Below are positions 7,530-14,960 of a DNA stretch of 29,670 nt, piece after piece (the stretch's first letter is position 1; each line of letters begins with the position of its first letter). Under the pieces are notes generated by a model that was not told where the DNA came from, did no database searches, and saw only the letters and a list, made by a program, of their open reading frames with translations. The translations under genes and the position numbers were made by a program. Source of the stretch: JBDREA01 sp043820265 (lineage in GTDB: Archaea > Altiarchaeota > Altiarchaeia > IMC4 > JBDREA01); assembly GCA_043820265.1 (NCBI GenBank), contig JBDREA010000011.1:1-29670 (forward strand). Reading direction: 5' to 3'.

Positions 7530-7836
7530 ACTTCACGGCGGTGCCATAGGCAAGCATCTCCGCGGCGTTTCTCATTATTTGACTCGTCGCGAAACGGACC
7601 TGGACGACGCCGTCAGCACCTATTTTGGAGGCATCTTCCATCATGCGGTTGAGTGCCTGTTCGCGGGCTTCGGCTAACATCTCCGTGTACTCCACCATCT
7701 CGCCGCCTACGAGGTTTCGAAGACCTGCTAGGATGTCCTTTCCGAGCCATTTGGCCCGAACGGTGCTGCCCCGGACGATGCCTAGCACTTCTGCTATTTC
7801 TTTTCCCTTAATATCTGGTGTGGTTGCCAAGATCAT
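7516..7836 (-). CDS. YbjQ / UPF0145 family protein
   Basis: The 106-residue soluble protein belongs to the YbjQ (UPF0145, putative heavy-metal-binding) family. It shows the family's order of motifs: TTPDIKGKEI, GIVRGSTVRAKWLGKD, then a helix EMLAEAREQALNRM and IGADGVVQVRF. The family forms a small oligomeric alpha/beta fold, and its biological function is not established. It is the last gene of a minus-strand run beginning with the macro-domain gene. Its start lies inside the preceding small membrane-protein gene (29-base overlap), which suggests coupled translation. Length is typical for the family. Confidence 0.88.
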   Translation of the reverse strand: MILATTPDIKGKEIAEVLGIVRGSTVRAKWLGKDILAGLRNLVGGEMVEYTEMLAEAREQALNRMMEDASKIGADGVVQVRFATSQIMRNAAEMLAYGTAVKFKKK

Positions 7837-8056
7837 CTTTTTTCATCTCCTTTAATCTGTCGAATAATACGTAGAGGAATAGGACTATTAACCCTAAAAA
7901 GATTATCCCCCACCCCGATGATATTAACTGCGGAAAAATTTTTTCATGATATGAAACCCCAAAGATAATGGCTAACAGGAGAATAGCATACCCGAGGCCA
8001 GCAAGAACTGCTCCGACTCCCAGGATTCCGTAGCCGAGGTATTTAAGTGACTCCAA
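7808..8056 (-). CDS. Small two-helix membrane protein
   Basis: The 82-residue protein has two strong hydrophobic helices (about 8-34 and 44-66) joined by a short loop, and a charged C-terminus (DRLKEMKKDD). I do not recognise a family. The start is a TTG preceded by AGGTGG four bases upstream, an unusually strong ribosome site that decides the start. It begins 9 bases after the stop of the thioredoxin lipoprotein and overlaps the YbjQ gene by 29 bases, so it belongs to the same operon. It may anchor or partner YbjQ, which is inference from position only. Confidence 0.7.
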   Translation of the reverse strand: MESLKYLGYGILGVGAVLAGLGYAILLLAIIFGVSYHEKIFPQLISSGWGIIFLGLIVLFLYVLFDRLKEMKKDDLGNHTRY

Positions 8057-8065
8057 AATTCCACC

Positions 8066-8653
8066 TCACTTCTGTAATAGTTCTTCGATGACCTGTTTGA
8101 AGAGTTCCTTTTCCGCTTTCAGGTCGTTTTGTCTTTCGAATGCGTTTCCGACCCGGACGTACTTGCAGCCGAATACAAATGTTGGGATTGACCTTCTGGG
8201 ATTGGCCTTTAAGAAAATGTCCAGTTCATACTGTGGGATTTCGCCTTCTTTTTCTTCTGTGAGTGAGTCATCATTTATGTCCACCTCCCAGTGGCGGGCT
8301 ATTATTTTTCCTTCTTTTGCGTATTCTGTGACGGTTTGGTCGAATGTGTCTTTTACCCACTTGCAGTGGGGACACCACGTGGTTGAAAACAATCGAACGA
8401 TGGGTTTTCCATCTTCTGTACAAATTGGATCTACTGTTAGTGTGAAAGAATGCATCTCGGGGAATGTTCGTTCTGGCTCGGTTTCTTGAACTGGGCCTTC
8501 TTCTGAAATTACGGCCGCCTGCTCTTGAGAGATGGAGGACGCTGCTACAGGATTTGTTGTATCTATCTGCTGATTTTGATTTTTCGTTGTGCACCCTGAT
8601 CCAAGGATTATTAGTCCAATGACCAGGTAGATTGATATTTTATTTATTTTCAT
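8066..8653 (-). CDS. Thioredoxin-fold lipoprotein (CPHC)
   Basis: The 195-residue protein has a signal peptide with a lipobox LGSGC (C21 lipidated), a flexible polar linker (about 22-68), and a thioredoxin-like domain with FSTTWC94-P-H-C97 and a cis-Pro in RRSIPTF (P157). CPHC is the dithiol of DsbA- and glutaredoxin-like oxidases, so an oxidising or isomerising role at the cell surface is likely. Its ATG overlaps the end of gatD by 14 bases, placing it in the gatD operon. A tRNA-charging subunit and a surface redox protein have no evident metabolic connection. Extra cysteines C78 and C163 are also present. Confidence 0.85.
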   Translation of the reverse strand: MKINKISIYLVIGLIILGSGCTTKNQNQQIDTTNPVAASSISQEQAAVISEEGPVQETEPERTFPEMHSFTLTVDPICTEDGKPIVRLFSTTWCPHCKWVKDTFDQTVTEYAKEGKIIARHWEVDINDDSLTEEKEGEIPQYELDIFLKANPRRSIPTFVFGCKYVRVGNAFERQNDLKAEKELFKQVIEELLQK

Positions 8654-9929
8654 CTTCTTTTTCGATTAAGCTTTTTTCTGTGATTTCTCCGGCTACGTTT
8701 GTTAGCATTAGTTTTCTTACCTGTTCCGGCTTCTTCTCCTTTGCCAAAACCCACATCAGCTTGACATAGGCGGTTTCAGAAAGCATATCTTCGCCTGGGA
8801 TAACGCCCGCTTCAAGCAAATTTCTACCCGTAGAATAAACGTTCATGTTTACCCTACCCCAAATCGTCTGGGAGGTCATTATTACAAGGACTCCAGAGGA
8901 TATGGCATCGCTTAATGGCTTAATGAAGGAGTCAGATGTGTGACCCAACCCCGTCCCCTCGATTACTATTCCTTTGACCCCATTGGACACTAGCTGGTCA
9001 ATAATTTTCGGGTTTAACCCAGGAGCATATTTTAGGAGGGTGACGTTTTGTTCTAACTTTTCGTCGAGAGAAAGTTGGATTGTGCTCTTCTTATCTTCTT
9101 TTTTTAGGAACTCGATTTTTTCACCCCTGACTTTTGCGATGGGTTTATCTCCGACTGTCTTGAAGGCATCTCTTCTGCTGGAGTGAAGTTTTTTTACCCT
9201 TGTTCCGGGATGGATTGTGACAGAGGTGTCATCTGGTGTGCCGTGCATAGCAACAGTAACTCCACTAAAATCGGCCGTGCCGGCAAAACGCGTAGCCCCA
9301 ATGAGATTTAATGCCGCATCGCTTGAACCTCTATCGCTGCTTCTTTGAGCCCCGGTCAAAACGACAGGCACAGGCGTCTTCAAAAGAAAGGATAATGCTG
9401 CTGAAGTGTAGCCCATGGTGTCTGTGCCGTGGGTTATCACGATCCCTTTTGGCTTTTGTTTTTTCAACTCATCATAAGCTGATTTTGCAATTGTAATCCA
9501 ATCTGCTGGTGTTAGGTTCTCTGAGAATTTGTTGAAAACCTGAATTGCGGAAAGCTGAGCTACGCTGCCCAGCTCAGGCACTGCGGCTATAAGCTCCTGG
9601 GCAGAAGTGGCTGAAACAACGCCTCCGGTTATATAGTCGACTCGGCTTGCTATGGTGCCCCCGGTGGCGAGAATCGATACTTGAGGAAGTAAGTTACTGG
9701 TTGTTTTTTTAGGAGGGACATGTTCAGCTTCGTTTTCGGATAATTTTTTTTGAAGGTTCTGGATCTTTATTATCTTAGATTTTTCTATTCCGATATTGTA
9801 GCCGCTATCGAGCTTGAGTATGATATTGTCAGCATCTGCCAGGAAAGATCTTTCCATGACTATACCTTCATGGGACCCTTCTTCGGATTCGACCCTCACA
9901 TACGCTCCCGGCTTTACTTCTTTATCCAT
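8640..9929 (-). CDS. gatD: Glu-tRNA(Gln) amidotransferase subunit D
   Basis: The 429-residue subunit is the asparaginase-like part of the archaeal GatDE enzyme, which converts Glu-tRNA(Gln) to Gln-tRNA(Gln) using ammonia from an amide donor. An N-terminal beta-barrel domain (1-60, GAYVRVESEEGSHEG) is followed by the asparaginase domain. That domain has ILATGGTIAS (T89 and T92 region) and VITHGTDTMGYT (T166, H167, T169, D170), then VVLTGAQRSSD and the C-terminal subdomain GLGHTSDS. Length fits GatD, which is longer than type I asparaginases. Its partner gatE is not in the window. The start ATG lies inside the macro-domain gene (16-base overlap), so translation is probably coupled. Confidence 0.95.
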   Translation of the reverse strand: MDKEVKPGAYVRVESEEGSHEGIVMERSFLADADNIILKLDSGYNIGIEKSKIIKIQNLQKKLSENEAEHVPPKKTTSNLLPQVSILATGGTIASRVDYITGGVVSATSAQELIAAVPELGSVAQLSAIQVFNKFSENLTPADWITIAKSAYDELKKQKPKGIVITHGTDTMGYTSAALSFLLKTPVPVVLTGAQRSSDRGSSDAALNLIGATRFAGTADFSGVTVAMHGTPDDTSVTIHPGTRVKKLHSSRRDAFKTVGDKPIAKVRGEKIEFLKKEDKKSTIQLSLDEKLEQNVTLLKYAPGLNPKIIDQLVSNGVKGIVIEGTGLGHTSDSFIKPLSDAISSGVLVIMTSQTIWGRVNMNVYSTGRNLLEAGVIPGEDMLSETAYVKLMWVLAKEKKPEQVRKLMLTNVAGEITEKSLIEKEDENK

Positions 9930-10453
9930 TTTTGAAATGCTTCGAACAGTTTTTGGTTGTAGGCAACAAGTACTATTTCATCTATTTCGTCTTTTCGGCT
10001 AAAAGAATGGATCACATCAGCCATTGCTTTTGCCGCGTCTTCTGCTTCTACTCCTCCGACACCGGTTCCCATGCCCGGAAACGCGATTTTTTTAAGCCTG
10101 TTTTTTAATGCGCAGACTAGGGCCGCTGTTGTTGCCTTTCTTATGTTTTCTAATCCTATCCTTTCGGTGGGATTGGTCATGGTTGGTGAATGGATTACAG
10201 AATTACAGGGAAGATTTCCGGATGACGTTAAGACTGCTTTACCAATTGGAATCGGGGCTTCAGCTACTGCTTCATCTTCGATTATTTGCCCACCCACATG
10301 CTTTATTGCTAGTGCGACTCCACCTCCCATGGTGCCGAAGCTATTGGCCGGATTCACGATGGCATCTACTTTGACTTTCGTCAAATCACCAAATATTGCT
10401 TTAATCTCCATCTTGGAAAAAACAACATATAGAGGACTTTGAAACCCCTCCAT
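9914..10453 (-). CDS. Macro domain protein (ADP-ribose binding)
   Basis: This stand-alone macro domain of about 165-180 residues probably hydrolyses or binds ADP-ribose derivatives. Visible features are GDLTKVKVDAIVNPANS, the glycine loop GTMGGGVALAIKHVGG, the second loop AFPGMGTGVGGV and the terminal strand EIVLVAYNQ. In-frame starts are at 10468, 10453 and 10411. The 10411 ATG begins right at the core domain, but the TATA-like AATATAG near 10476 fits transcription starting close to 10453, so I give that one. It is first in a run of overlapping genes with gatD, suggesting shared transcription. Phosphatase versus deacylase activity cannot be told from sequence. Confidence 0.85.
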   Translation of the reverse strand: MEGFQSPLYVVFSKMEIKAIFGDLTKVKVDAIVNPANSFGTMGGGVALAIKHVGGQIIEDEAVAEAPIPIGKAVLTSSGNLPCNSVIHSPTMTNPTERIGLENIRKATTAALVCALKNRLKKIAFPGMGTGVGGVEAEDAAKAMADVIHSFSRKDEIDEIVLVAYNQKLFEAFQKWIKK

Positions 10454-10484
10454 ACTTAAATGAATCATACACTATATTAGTCTC
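10454..10484. promoter_or_regulatory. Divergent promoter, macro domain / zinc ribbon
   Basis: On the plus strand CTTAAAT (10455-10461) lies 27 bases before the zinc-ribbon ATG, fitting a leaderless archaeal promoter. On the minus strand TAATATAG (about 10472-10479) lies 23 bases before the ATG at 10453 of the macro gene. The two promoters would overlap. Confidence 0.45.
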
Positions 10485-10643
10485 ATGACCGAGAAATGCA
10501 CAAGTTGCGGTACAGTAGTGTCCAGGAATTACACGAAATTCAAGTGTCCAAAGTGCAGTAAGTCAGAGATTGTGCGCTGTCCGAGCTGCCGAAGCCTTTC
10601 GGCAAAATATTCCTGCGCTGACTGCGGATTTCAAGGACCCTAG
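10485..10643 (+). CDS. Archaeal zinc-ribbon protein (HVO_2753/DUF1610-like)
   Basis: A 52-residue protein with four CxxC pairs: CTSC (5-8), CPKC, CPSC and CADC near the C-terminus, forming two zinc ribbons, and ending with CGFQGP. This is the layout of a short, highly conserved archaeal family annotated as a zinc-ribbon RNA-binding protein. In many archaea its gene stands just before elongation factor 1-beta. Here it is followed instead by a Sua5-type gene 30 bases downstream. No ribosome site is seen, and a TATA-like box at 27 bases supports leaderless expression. Confidence 0.88.
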   Translation: MTEKCTSCGTVVSRNYTKFKCPKCSKSEIVRCPSCRSLSAKYSCADCGFQGP

Positions 10644-10673
10644 ACCGGGGGATGCTTTTTTGTTTAGCTGAGG

Positions 10674-11267
10674 ATGCCAGAAACCCTTTTGTTTAAGGAA
10701 GAGCTAGCAGAAAGACTAGTGGATAGAGTTGTTAGGATATTATCTGATGGAGGGGTAATCTTATACCCTACCGATACTGTTTATGGCTTAGGTTGTGACA
10801 TACTCTCTGAGGGGGGGGTGGAAAAGATATTCTCTTTGAAGTGCAGAGACAGAGGTGCTCCGCTTTCGATTGCCGTTTCTGACCTTTCGATGCTGCGGGA
10901 ATGTGCTTTAATGGACGAGGATGCGGAAAAAAAGGTGAAGGAAAGGATGCCGGGGCCTTACACATTCATTTTGAAAAAAAGAGGGTGTGTCCCTGACTTT
11001 GTAACTTCAGGATATGATACCGTAGGTATTCGAATCCCGGATCATGCACCTCTGCTCGAGTTGATCTCTAAATACGGAAAGCCGATAATTACAACAAGCG
11101 CAAACAGGAGTGGGGAGCCAGCACCATCAGATATCGGCGAGGTTTCTCGCGAGATAAAGGAAGGCATGGATTTGATCTTGGATGGGGGAAGATGCAGAGA
11201 AGGAAAACCTTCCACGATAATTGACTTGTCTTCCGGAAAGGATGGATTGATTAAGACAAGAAGATGA
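10674..11267 (+). CDS. Threonylcarbamoyl-AMP synthase (YrdC/Sua5 domain)
   Basis: The 197-residue cytosolic enzyme should make threonylcarbamoyl-AMP from threonine, bicarbonate and ATP for the t6A modification of tRNA. The single YrdC domain shows ILYPTDTVYGLGCD near residue 30, the ATP-site motif KCRDRGAPLSI, MPGPYTFIL, GIRIPDH and TTSANRSGEPAPSD. It lacks the extra C-terminal Sua5 domain, so it is of the short TsaC/YrdC length. The start ATG follows GCTGAGG at short spacing. Its stop overlaps the next ATG as ATGA, coupling it to the CitG-like gene. A tract of eight G at 10811-10818 lies in the frame. Confidence 0.9.
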   Translation: MPETLLFKEELAERLVDRVVRILSDGGVILYPTDTVYGLGCDILSEGGVEKIFSLKCRDRGAPLSIAVSDLSMLRECALMDEDAEKKVKERMPGPYTFILKKRGCVPDFVTSGYDTVGIRIPDHAPLLELISKYGKPIITTSANRSGEPAPSDIGEVSREIKEGMDLILDGGRCREGKPSTIIDLSSGKDGLIKTRR

Positions 11268-12238
11268 AACAAAAAATCGAGGAGAACATCAGGTTGGCAG
11301 GAGAGCTGGCATGTCTTTTGGAGGTGAGCGGCACTCCGAAGCCGGGGAATGTGCATAGGCTTTATGACTTCGGTGACACCAGATACGAGCATTTTCTAGC
11401 GGGCGCTATTGCTATTGGGCCTTGCCTTGAGGAAGCAGCAAAGATTGGTGTGGCTATTGGAGAGAAAAAGAAGAAAGTGGATGATGCATGTGTTGGGAAG
11501 TTGATTTATGACGCCATGGAATCTACGAGGAAGTGGCATCGCGGAGGAAACACAAATTTCGGCATCATCATGCTTTTCGTTCCGTTGGCCTTGGCTGCTG
11601 GGAAGACGAAGACTGAGCTCGGGTCGTTTGACTCAGGGACTCTTCGAAAGAATGCAGTAGAGATTCTTAAGAAAACAACTACAGATGATGCGGTAGCTTT
11701 TGTAGAGGCGGTCGGCGACTATATCGCATTCCATCCGCAACCGCACAAACAGCGACTTAAAGAAAGGTATAAGGGAAAGAAAAAATATGACATCTTATCT
11801 CCTGATTTTAAGAGGACGATAAGAAAGGAGAAAAAAACGTTGTTTGAACTTTTGAAAAGCGCGAGGCGAATAGACGCAATCTGCGAGGAACTCTTTACTT
11901 GGAAAAACACGTTTGATGTAGGTTTGCCTATCTTTACTGAGACCCTGGATTCGACGGGGGACATCAATATTGCAACGGTCAACACCCATTTAGCTCTTCT
12001 ATCACGCTGGGACCAATTTGAAAAAACAAAGAACACTAGCCCGCTTTTATCGGTTGAGGAAGTTGCAGGACAAGCAAAAAACGCATTTGAATTGGGGGGT
12101 CTGAAAACAGATATGGGAAGAATTGAAGTAGAACATCTGGATAGAAAATTGGAACGCGCCCACGTAAACACCGGAGCGGCGGCGGACTTTGTTGCAACAA
12201 CATTGTTTGTGGGCCTGCTTCAGGGAGGAAGGCCGTGA
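11264..12238 (+). CDS. CitG/MdcB-like triphosphoribosyl-dephospho-CoA synthase family
   Basis: The 324-residue protein carries the CitG-family signatures GTPKPGNVHRLYDF (about 24-37), and HRGGNTNFGIIML with PLALAAG (about 92-112). In bacteria these enzymes make the prosthetic-group precursor of citrate or malonate lyase from dephospho-CoA and ATP. No lyase genes are present here, and archaeal homologues are of uncertain function, so only the family and a nucleotide-related transferase role are supported. The C-terminal third ends with a family-like HVNTGAAADFVATTLFV segment. It is translationally coupled to the YrdC gene (4-base overlap), a pairing that may hint at a shared nucleotide chemistry. 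Confidence 0.8.
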   Translation: MKQKIEENIRLAGELACLLEVSGTPKPGNVHRLYDFGDTRYEHFLAGAIAIGPCLEEAAKIGVAIGEKKKKVDDACVGKLIYDAMESTRKWHRGGNTNFGIIMLFVPLALAAGKTKTELGSFDSGTLRKNAVEILKKTTTDDAVAFVEAVGDYIAFHPQPHKQRLKERYKGKKKYDILSPDFKRTIRKEKKTLFELLKSARRIDAICEELFTWKNTFDVGLPIFTETLDSTGDINIATVNTHLALLSRWDQFEKTKNTSPLLSVEEVAGQAKNAFELGGLKTDMGRIEVEHLDRKLERAHVNTGAAADFVATTLFVGLLQGGRP

Positions 12239-12247
12239 TAGTATTTT

Positions 12248-13042
12248 TCAGTCTTCTCCGAATTCTTTGATGAATGCTTTTAGTTTTTCCATTGATTGGT
12301 CGAGTTTTTTGTCGAGTTGGGCGAGATTTGGCCTCTCTATTTTTTCAAGGTGCTTATCTAGTTCGCTTATTTCCCCAATTAGTTTTTCCTCGAGGGCTTT
12401 GTCTTTGATTTGGTCTTCCAATACGAGAAGCATGAGTTTTCTGATCTTTTCGTTTCGGTTCTGCCTTTTTCTTCTGGTTTCTTCCGAGACGAAGGGGTGA
12501 TGTGAGACTATTTTATATTCTTTTTCGAGGATTTCTTCGACGTCGTTTAATGTTTCTACTGGAGAATCGCAGTGGAAGGGTGTGCCGTAGAAGTAGAAAA
12601 GGAAATGCAAGACAAGAGAATCCTTCCCGCCTAATGTGATAAGGGATAGTAGCAGGGCTCCCCCCAACAACCCAATAAATGCTTCGGGTGTCTGGGGAAA
12701 CAGGACAAAGGACCAGGCTGTGCCTCCTGCAGGTGGGTGGAATAGGTTTAATCGAATCATTAGAAAAACCAGCAGGAATAGGCTTAAACCTGATGCTGCG
12801 ATGACGTTTCCTTTTAATAACCAAATCGAAAATATCCCGGATAATGCGCCGCTGAGGTGGCTTCCAACGACTGCCCGGGGCCGGCTCATCTCATCATCGG
12901 GTTTCGTGAATACAACGACGATTGAGGAGGCAAGTGAGGCGAAGAGTAGGGGGTACTCGATTGCGTCGGTGATTACTGCTAGAAGGATGGCGAATATACA
13001 TGCAAGCCCGGCGGCTATGAGGGTTCTTCGGGTTTTCGTCAT
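12248..13042 (-). CDS. HPP family membrane protein with coiled-coil tail
   Basis: The 264-residue protein has four to five membrane helices (about 8-25, 28-45, 60-95, 118-140) and the HPP motif in NLFHPPAGGTAWSF, preceded by SRPRAVVGSHLSG. HPP proteins are thought to be transporters, in some cases for nitrite, but archaeal members are untested. The C-terminal 100 residues are soluble, highly charged and predicted to form a coiled coil (EKLIGEISELDKHLEKIE region), an addition not part of the core HPP fold. The start ATG is 26 bases from a TATA-like box, so it is probably leaderless. It converges with the CitG-like gene at a 9-base gap. Confidence 0.8.
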   Translation of the reverse strand: MTKTRRTLIAAGLACIFAILLAVITDAIEYPLLFASLASSIVVVFTKPDDEMSRPRAVVGSHLSGALSGIFSIWLLKGNVIAASGLSLFLLVFLMIRLNLFHPPAGGTAWSFVLFPQTPEAFIGLLGGALLLSLITLGGKDSLVLHFLFYFYGTPFHCDSPVETLNDVEEILEKEYKIVSHHPFVSEETRRKRQNRNEKIRKLMLLVLEDQIKDKALEEKLIGEISELDKHLEKIERPNLAQLDKKLDQSMEKLKAFIKEFGED

Positions 13043-13064
13043 CGGTTAAAGATTAAATGGAAAG

Positions 13065-13072
13065 ATAAATAA
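13065..13072 (-). promoter_or_regulatory. TATA-like box of HPP gene
   Basis: TTATTTAT on the minus strand is centred 26 bases before the HPP start codon, which has no ribosome site. This matches a leaderless archaeal promoter. Confidence 0.45.
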
Positions 13073-13128
13073 CCTCGGGCTGAAGCCCTGATTCTCGGCT
13101 GTTCGTAGCATAAAAGAGGTAGTAGAAT

Positions 13129-13230
13129 TTACAGGCCTTCGAGGTGCATCATTGTCTCGAGGTTTTCCACTTTCTGTTTTATCTCGTCGAGAAGGGAGAG
13201 GATTTTGTCGAGTTTTTCGTCTGAGTTCAT
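13129..13230 (-). CDS. 33-residue coiled-coil microprotein
   Basis: A 33-residue ORF starts with ATG overlapping the stop of the upstream membrane-protein gene as ATGA, the classic sign of coupled translation. The peptide starts MNSDEKLDKILSLLDEIKQ and continues KVENLETMMHLEGL. It has leucine and isoleucine in heptad-like positions (L7, I10, L13, I17, V21, L24, M28), so it should form an amphipathic helix or a short coiled coil. It is too short for confident family assignment. The overlap, same strand and regular heptads are the reasons for treating it as real. The downstream HPP gene also ends in a coiled coil, so pairing is conceivable but unproven. Confidence 0.55.
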   Translation of the reverse strand: MNSDEKLDKILSLLDEIKQKVENLETMMHLEGL

Positions 13231-13682
13231 TTAAACCACGCATAATCTGTGAATTTGGGTGATGTTTTTGGGATTTCGGCTTCAACCAATCTGCCTTCGG
13301 CTAGGGTTAGGATCCCGCAGCTTGTGAGATGGACTATACCCTGGCTTCCATCCCATAGCTGGACTCTGATTCTCTGATTTGCTTTTCCGTCTTCGAGCGC
13401 TACGGTCGGTGCGGTTTCAATGTAAGATTCATTTATTTGTGGGGTGTCGATTTCCCGCCAGATGTTTGCCATCACCATGTCTCCTTTTCTCACACCTCGG
13501 ATCTGTGGGTGAAGTAGGAAGTATCCGATAGCGAGTGCTGCGCCGAATGCGACACCCCTCCAAAGCAGTAGTTCAAACCCGAAGATAACGTAGGTTATCA
13601 GAGAAACAAGGGTTGTCAGGCCGAAGATTTTCAGGGAATTCTCAGCCCTCCTGACTGGAGGGTTGAAGTTGGTTGCTGCCAC
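13227..13682 (-). CDS. Two-helix membrane protein, unknown function
   Basis: The 151-residue protein has two adjacent membrane helices (about 17-37 and 39-57) followed by a soluble domain of about 90 residues with beta character (MVMANIWREID, RIRVQLWDGSQGIVHLTSCGILTLAEGRLVEAEIP). The soluble part resembles a small barrel, but I cannot assign a family. The start is GTG at 13682, with a TATA-like box centred 28 bases before it and no ribosome site, consistent with a leaderless transcript. Its stop overlaps the start of the 33-residue ORF. Confidence 0.65.
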   Translation of the reverse strand: MAATNFNPPVRRAENSLKIFGLTTLVSLITYVIFGFELLLWRGVAFGAALAIGYFLLHPQIRGVRKGDMVMANIWREIDTPQINESYIETAPTVALEDGKANQRIRVQLWDGSQGIVHLTSCGILTLAEGRLVEAEIPKTSPKFTDYAWFK

Positions 13683-13706
13683 GAAAGATGGATTAGTGCA
13701 GACTAG

Positions 13707-13714
13707 TATTTAAC
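13707..13714 (-). promoter_or_regulatory. TATA-like box upstream of 13227-13682 gene
   Basis: GTTAAATA on the minus strand is about 28 bases before the GTG start at 13682, the spacing of a leaderless archaeal promoter. Confidence 0.4.
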
Positions 13715-13751
13715 TTTGTTGAAAGTTAGGTAGTAGGGAATAGATAAAAGC

Positions 13752-14063
13752 CTAAAGCGATTCGACAATCCATGCCAGATAGTCTTTGCTGCCTTCTTGG
13801 ATCGGTATCGCAATTATAGCCGGGCACTCGTAGCTGTGGAGCCTTTTTATCTCTCTTTCTGCTTCTTCGAATTTTTCATCTGTGGTCTTTGCTAGGAGGA
13901 GGTATTCCTCTTCTTTTTCGACTTTCCCTTTCCACCGATAAACTGAAGTCGCTGGGAAATAGTTGACGCATGCCACCAATTTTTTCTCTACTAGTGAGAT
14001 CGCGATCTTTTCTGCTTCTTTCTTGCTTCCCGCCGTGGTTTCGATAAGAACATACTTCTTCAT
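13752..14063 (-). CDS. cutA: CutA1 divalent-cation tolerance family protein
   Basis: The 103-residue protein has the CutA1 pattern: KLVACVNYFPATSVYRWKGKVEKEEEYLLLAKT, then LHSYECPAIIAIPI and DYLAWI at the end. Family members form very stable trimers that bind copper or other divalent ions, and their physiological role is unclear. Two in-frame starts exist. The ATG at 14063 gives MKKYVLIET, the natural family N-terminus. The ATG at 14084 adds seven residues that are a copy of the start region (see the tandem repeat). It follows nadC on the same strand at a short distance, so the two are probably co-transcribed. Confidence 0.9.
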   Translation of the reverse strand: MKKYVLIETTAGSKKEAEKIAISLVEKKLVACVNYFPATSVYRWKGKVEKEEEYLLLAKTTDEKFEEAEREIKRLHSYECPAIIAIPIQEGSKDYLAWIVESL

Positions 14064-14121
14064 TTTAAGAGTATGCTTCTTCATTTTAATACGTCTTCCT
14101 CTTAAGAGCGTGCTTTTTCAT
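14043..14121 (-). repeat. Triplicated start-codon segment between nadC and cutA
   Basis: Three related 21-base units are read on the minus strand from 14121, 14084 and 14063. Each begins with ATGAA(A/G)AAG after an A-rich context. The second and third directly abut and encode MKKHTLK and MKKYVLI. The first encodes MKKHALK, then leaves frame and stops after 11 codons. The arrangement looks like local duplication of a translation-start segment. Confidence 0.6.
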
Positions 14122-14960
14122 TTTAAGATGTTTAAGCTGAAATCAAGTGACGAAGCGGAATGCGTCAACGCCCCAACAGATATCACATCAACCCCGGTCT
14201 TGGCATAAGAAGTTATGTTTTCCAGTGTAATTCCTCCCGACGCTTCTAAGACGGCTTTTTTTCGAAGCCCCTCGGCTTCCAGTTTTTTGATTGCCCCCTT
14301 AATTTTATGGGGGGGGAAGTTGTCAAGCATTATGATGTCTGCGCCAACCATTGCAGCTTCAAGTGCTTCCTCAATATTTGATGTTTCGATTTCTATCTTC
14401 CGGTTTTTTCCGTATTTCTCCCTTGCGGCTTCAACTGCCGCTACGGCCGATTCGAATAACAGGAGATGGTTGTCCTTTATGAGAACTGCATCCCCAAGCG
14501 AGAACCGGTGTGGGTGTCCGCCACCTAGCACGACCGCCTTTTTTTCAAAATATCGAAAAAGGGGAGTGGTCTTTCTCGTAGCAGCAACAATAACTCGGGG
14601 ATTGCCCATCCTGGCCTTGACCACATAGTCGAGGGTCAGAGTTGCTATCCCGCTCATCCGTGATAGGATGTTTAGTGCCGTCCGTTCATAGGATAAAATA
14701 TTTCTGCTAGCTCCAGATATTCGGATTACTGTTTGGTTTTTTTGTATTGGAAACCCGTCTTTAGCTGAAGATAACACCCTTATGTTTCCAAGAGAAAATA
14801 GTTCCTTGACTTCAGCAACTCCGGCGAGCATACCATTCTGTCTTGAGATAATCTCTGCTTTAACGGATTTATTAGGAGTTATGGACGAGGTTAGGTCATT
14901 TAAATAATCATCTTCCTCCAACATAGATCTGAGTACGACTTTTAGAGAGGATTTATTCAT
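14118..14960 (-). CDS. nadC: Nicotinate-nucleotide pyrophosphorylase (quinolinate PRTase)
   Basis: The 280-residue enzyme converts quinolinate and PRPP to nicotinate mononucleotide in de novo NAD synthesis. Motifs are RTALNILSRMSGIAT, AATRKTTPLFR, the active-site GGGHPHRFSLGD with LIKDNH, the acidic IEIETSN strand and the phosphate-binding EASGGITLENI with VISVGALTHS. I place the start at the ATG at 14960, which overlaps the nadK stop by 8 bases and gives normal family length. An upstream in-frame start at 15011 would lie inside nadK. The gene sits between nadK and cutA on the same strand, and nadB is divergent beyond the PRC gene. nadA is not in the window. Confidence 0.94.
   Translation of the reverse strand: MNKSSLKVVLRSMLEEDDYLNDLTSSITPNKSVKAEIISRQNGMLAGVAEVKELFSLGNIRVLSSAKDGFPIQKNQTVIRISGASRNILSYERTALNILSRMSGIATLTLDYVVKARMGNPRVIVAATRKTTPLFRYFEKKAVVLGGGHPHRFSLGDAVLIKDNHLLLFESAVAAVEAAREKYGKNRKIEIETSNIEEALEAAMVGADIIMLDNFPPHKIKGAIKKLEAEGLRKKAVLEASGGITLENITSYAKTGVDVISVGALTHSASSLDFSLNILK

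Noticed and set aside
13046..13285. 79-codon minus-strand frame overlapping the 33-residue ORF
   Set aside because: It is out of frame with the coupled ATG and has the low-complexity composition of a shadow frame.
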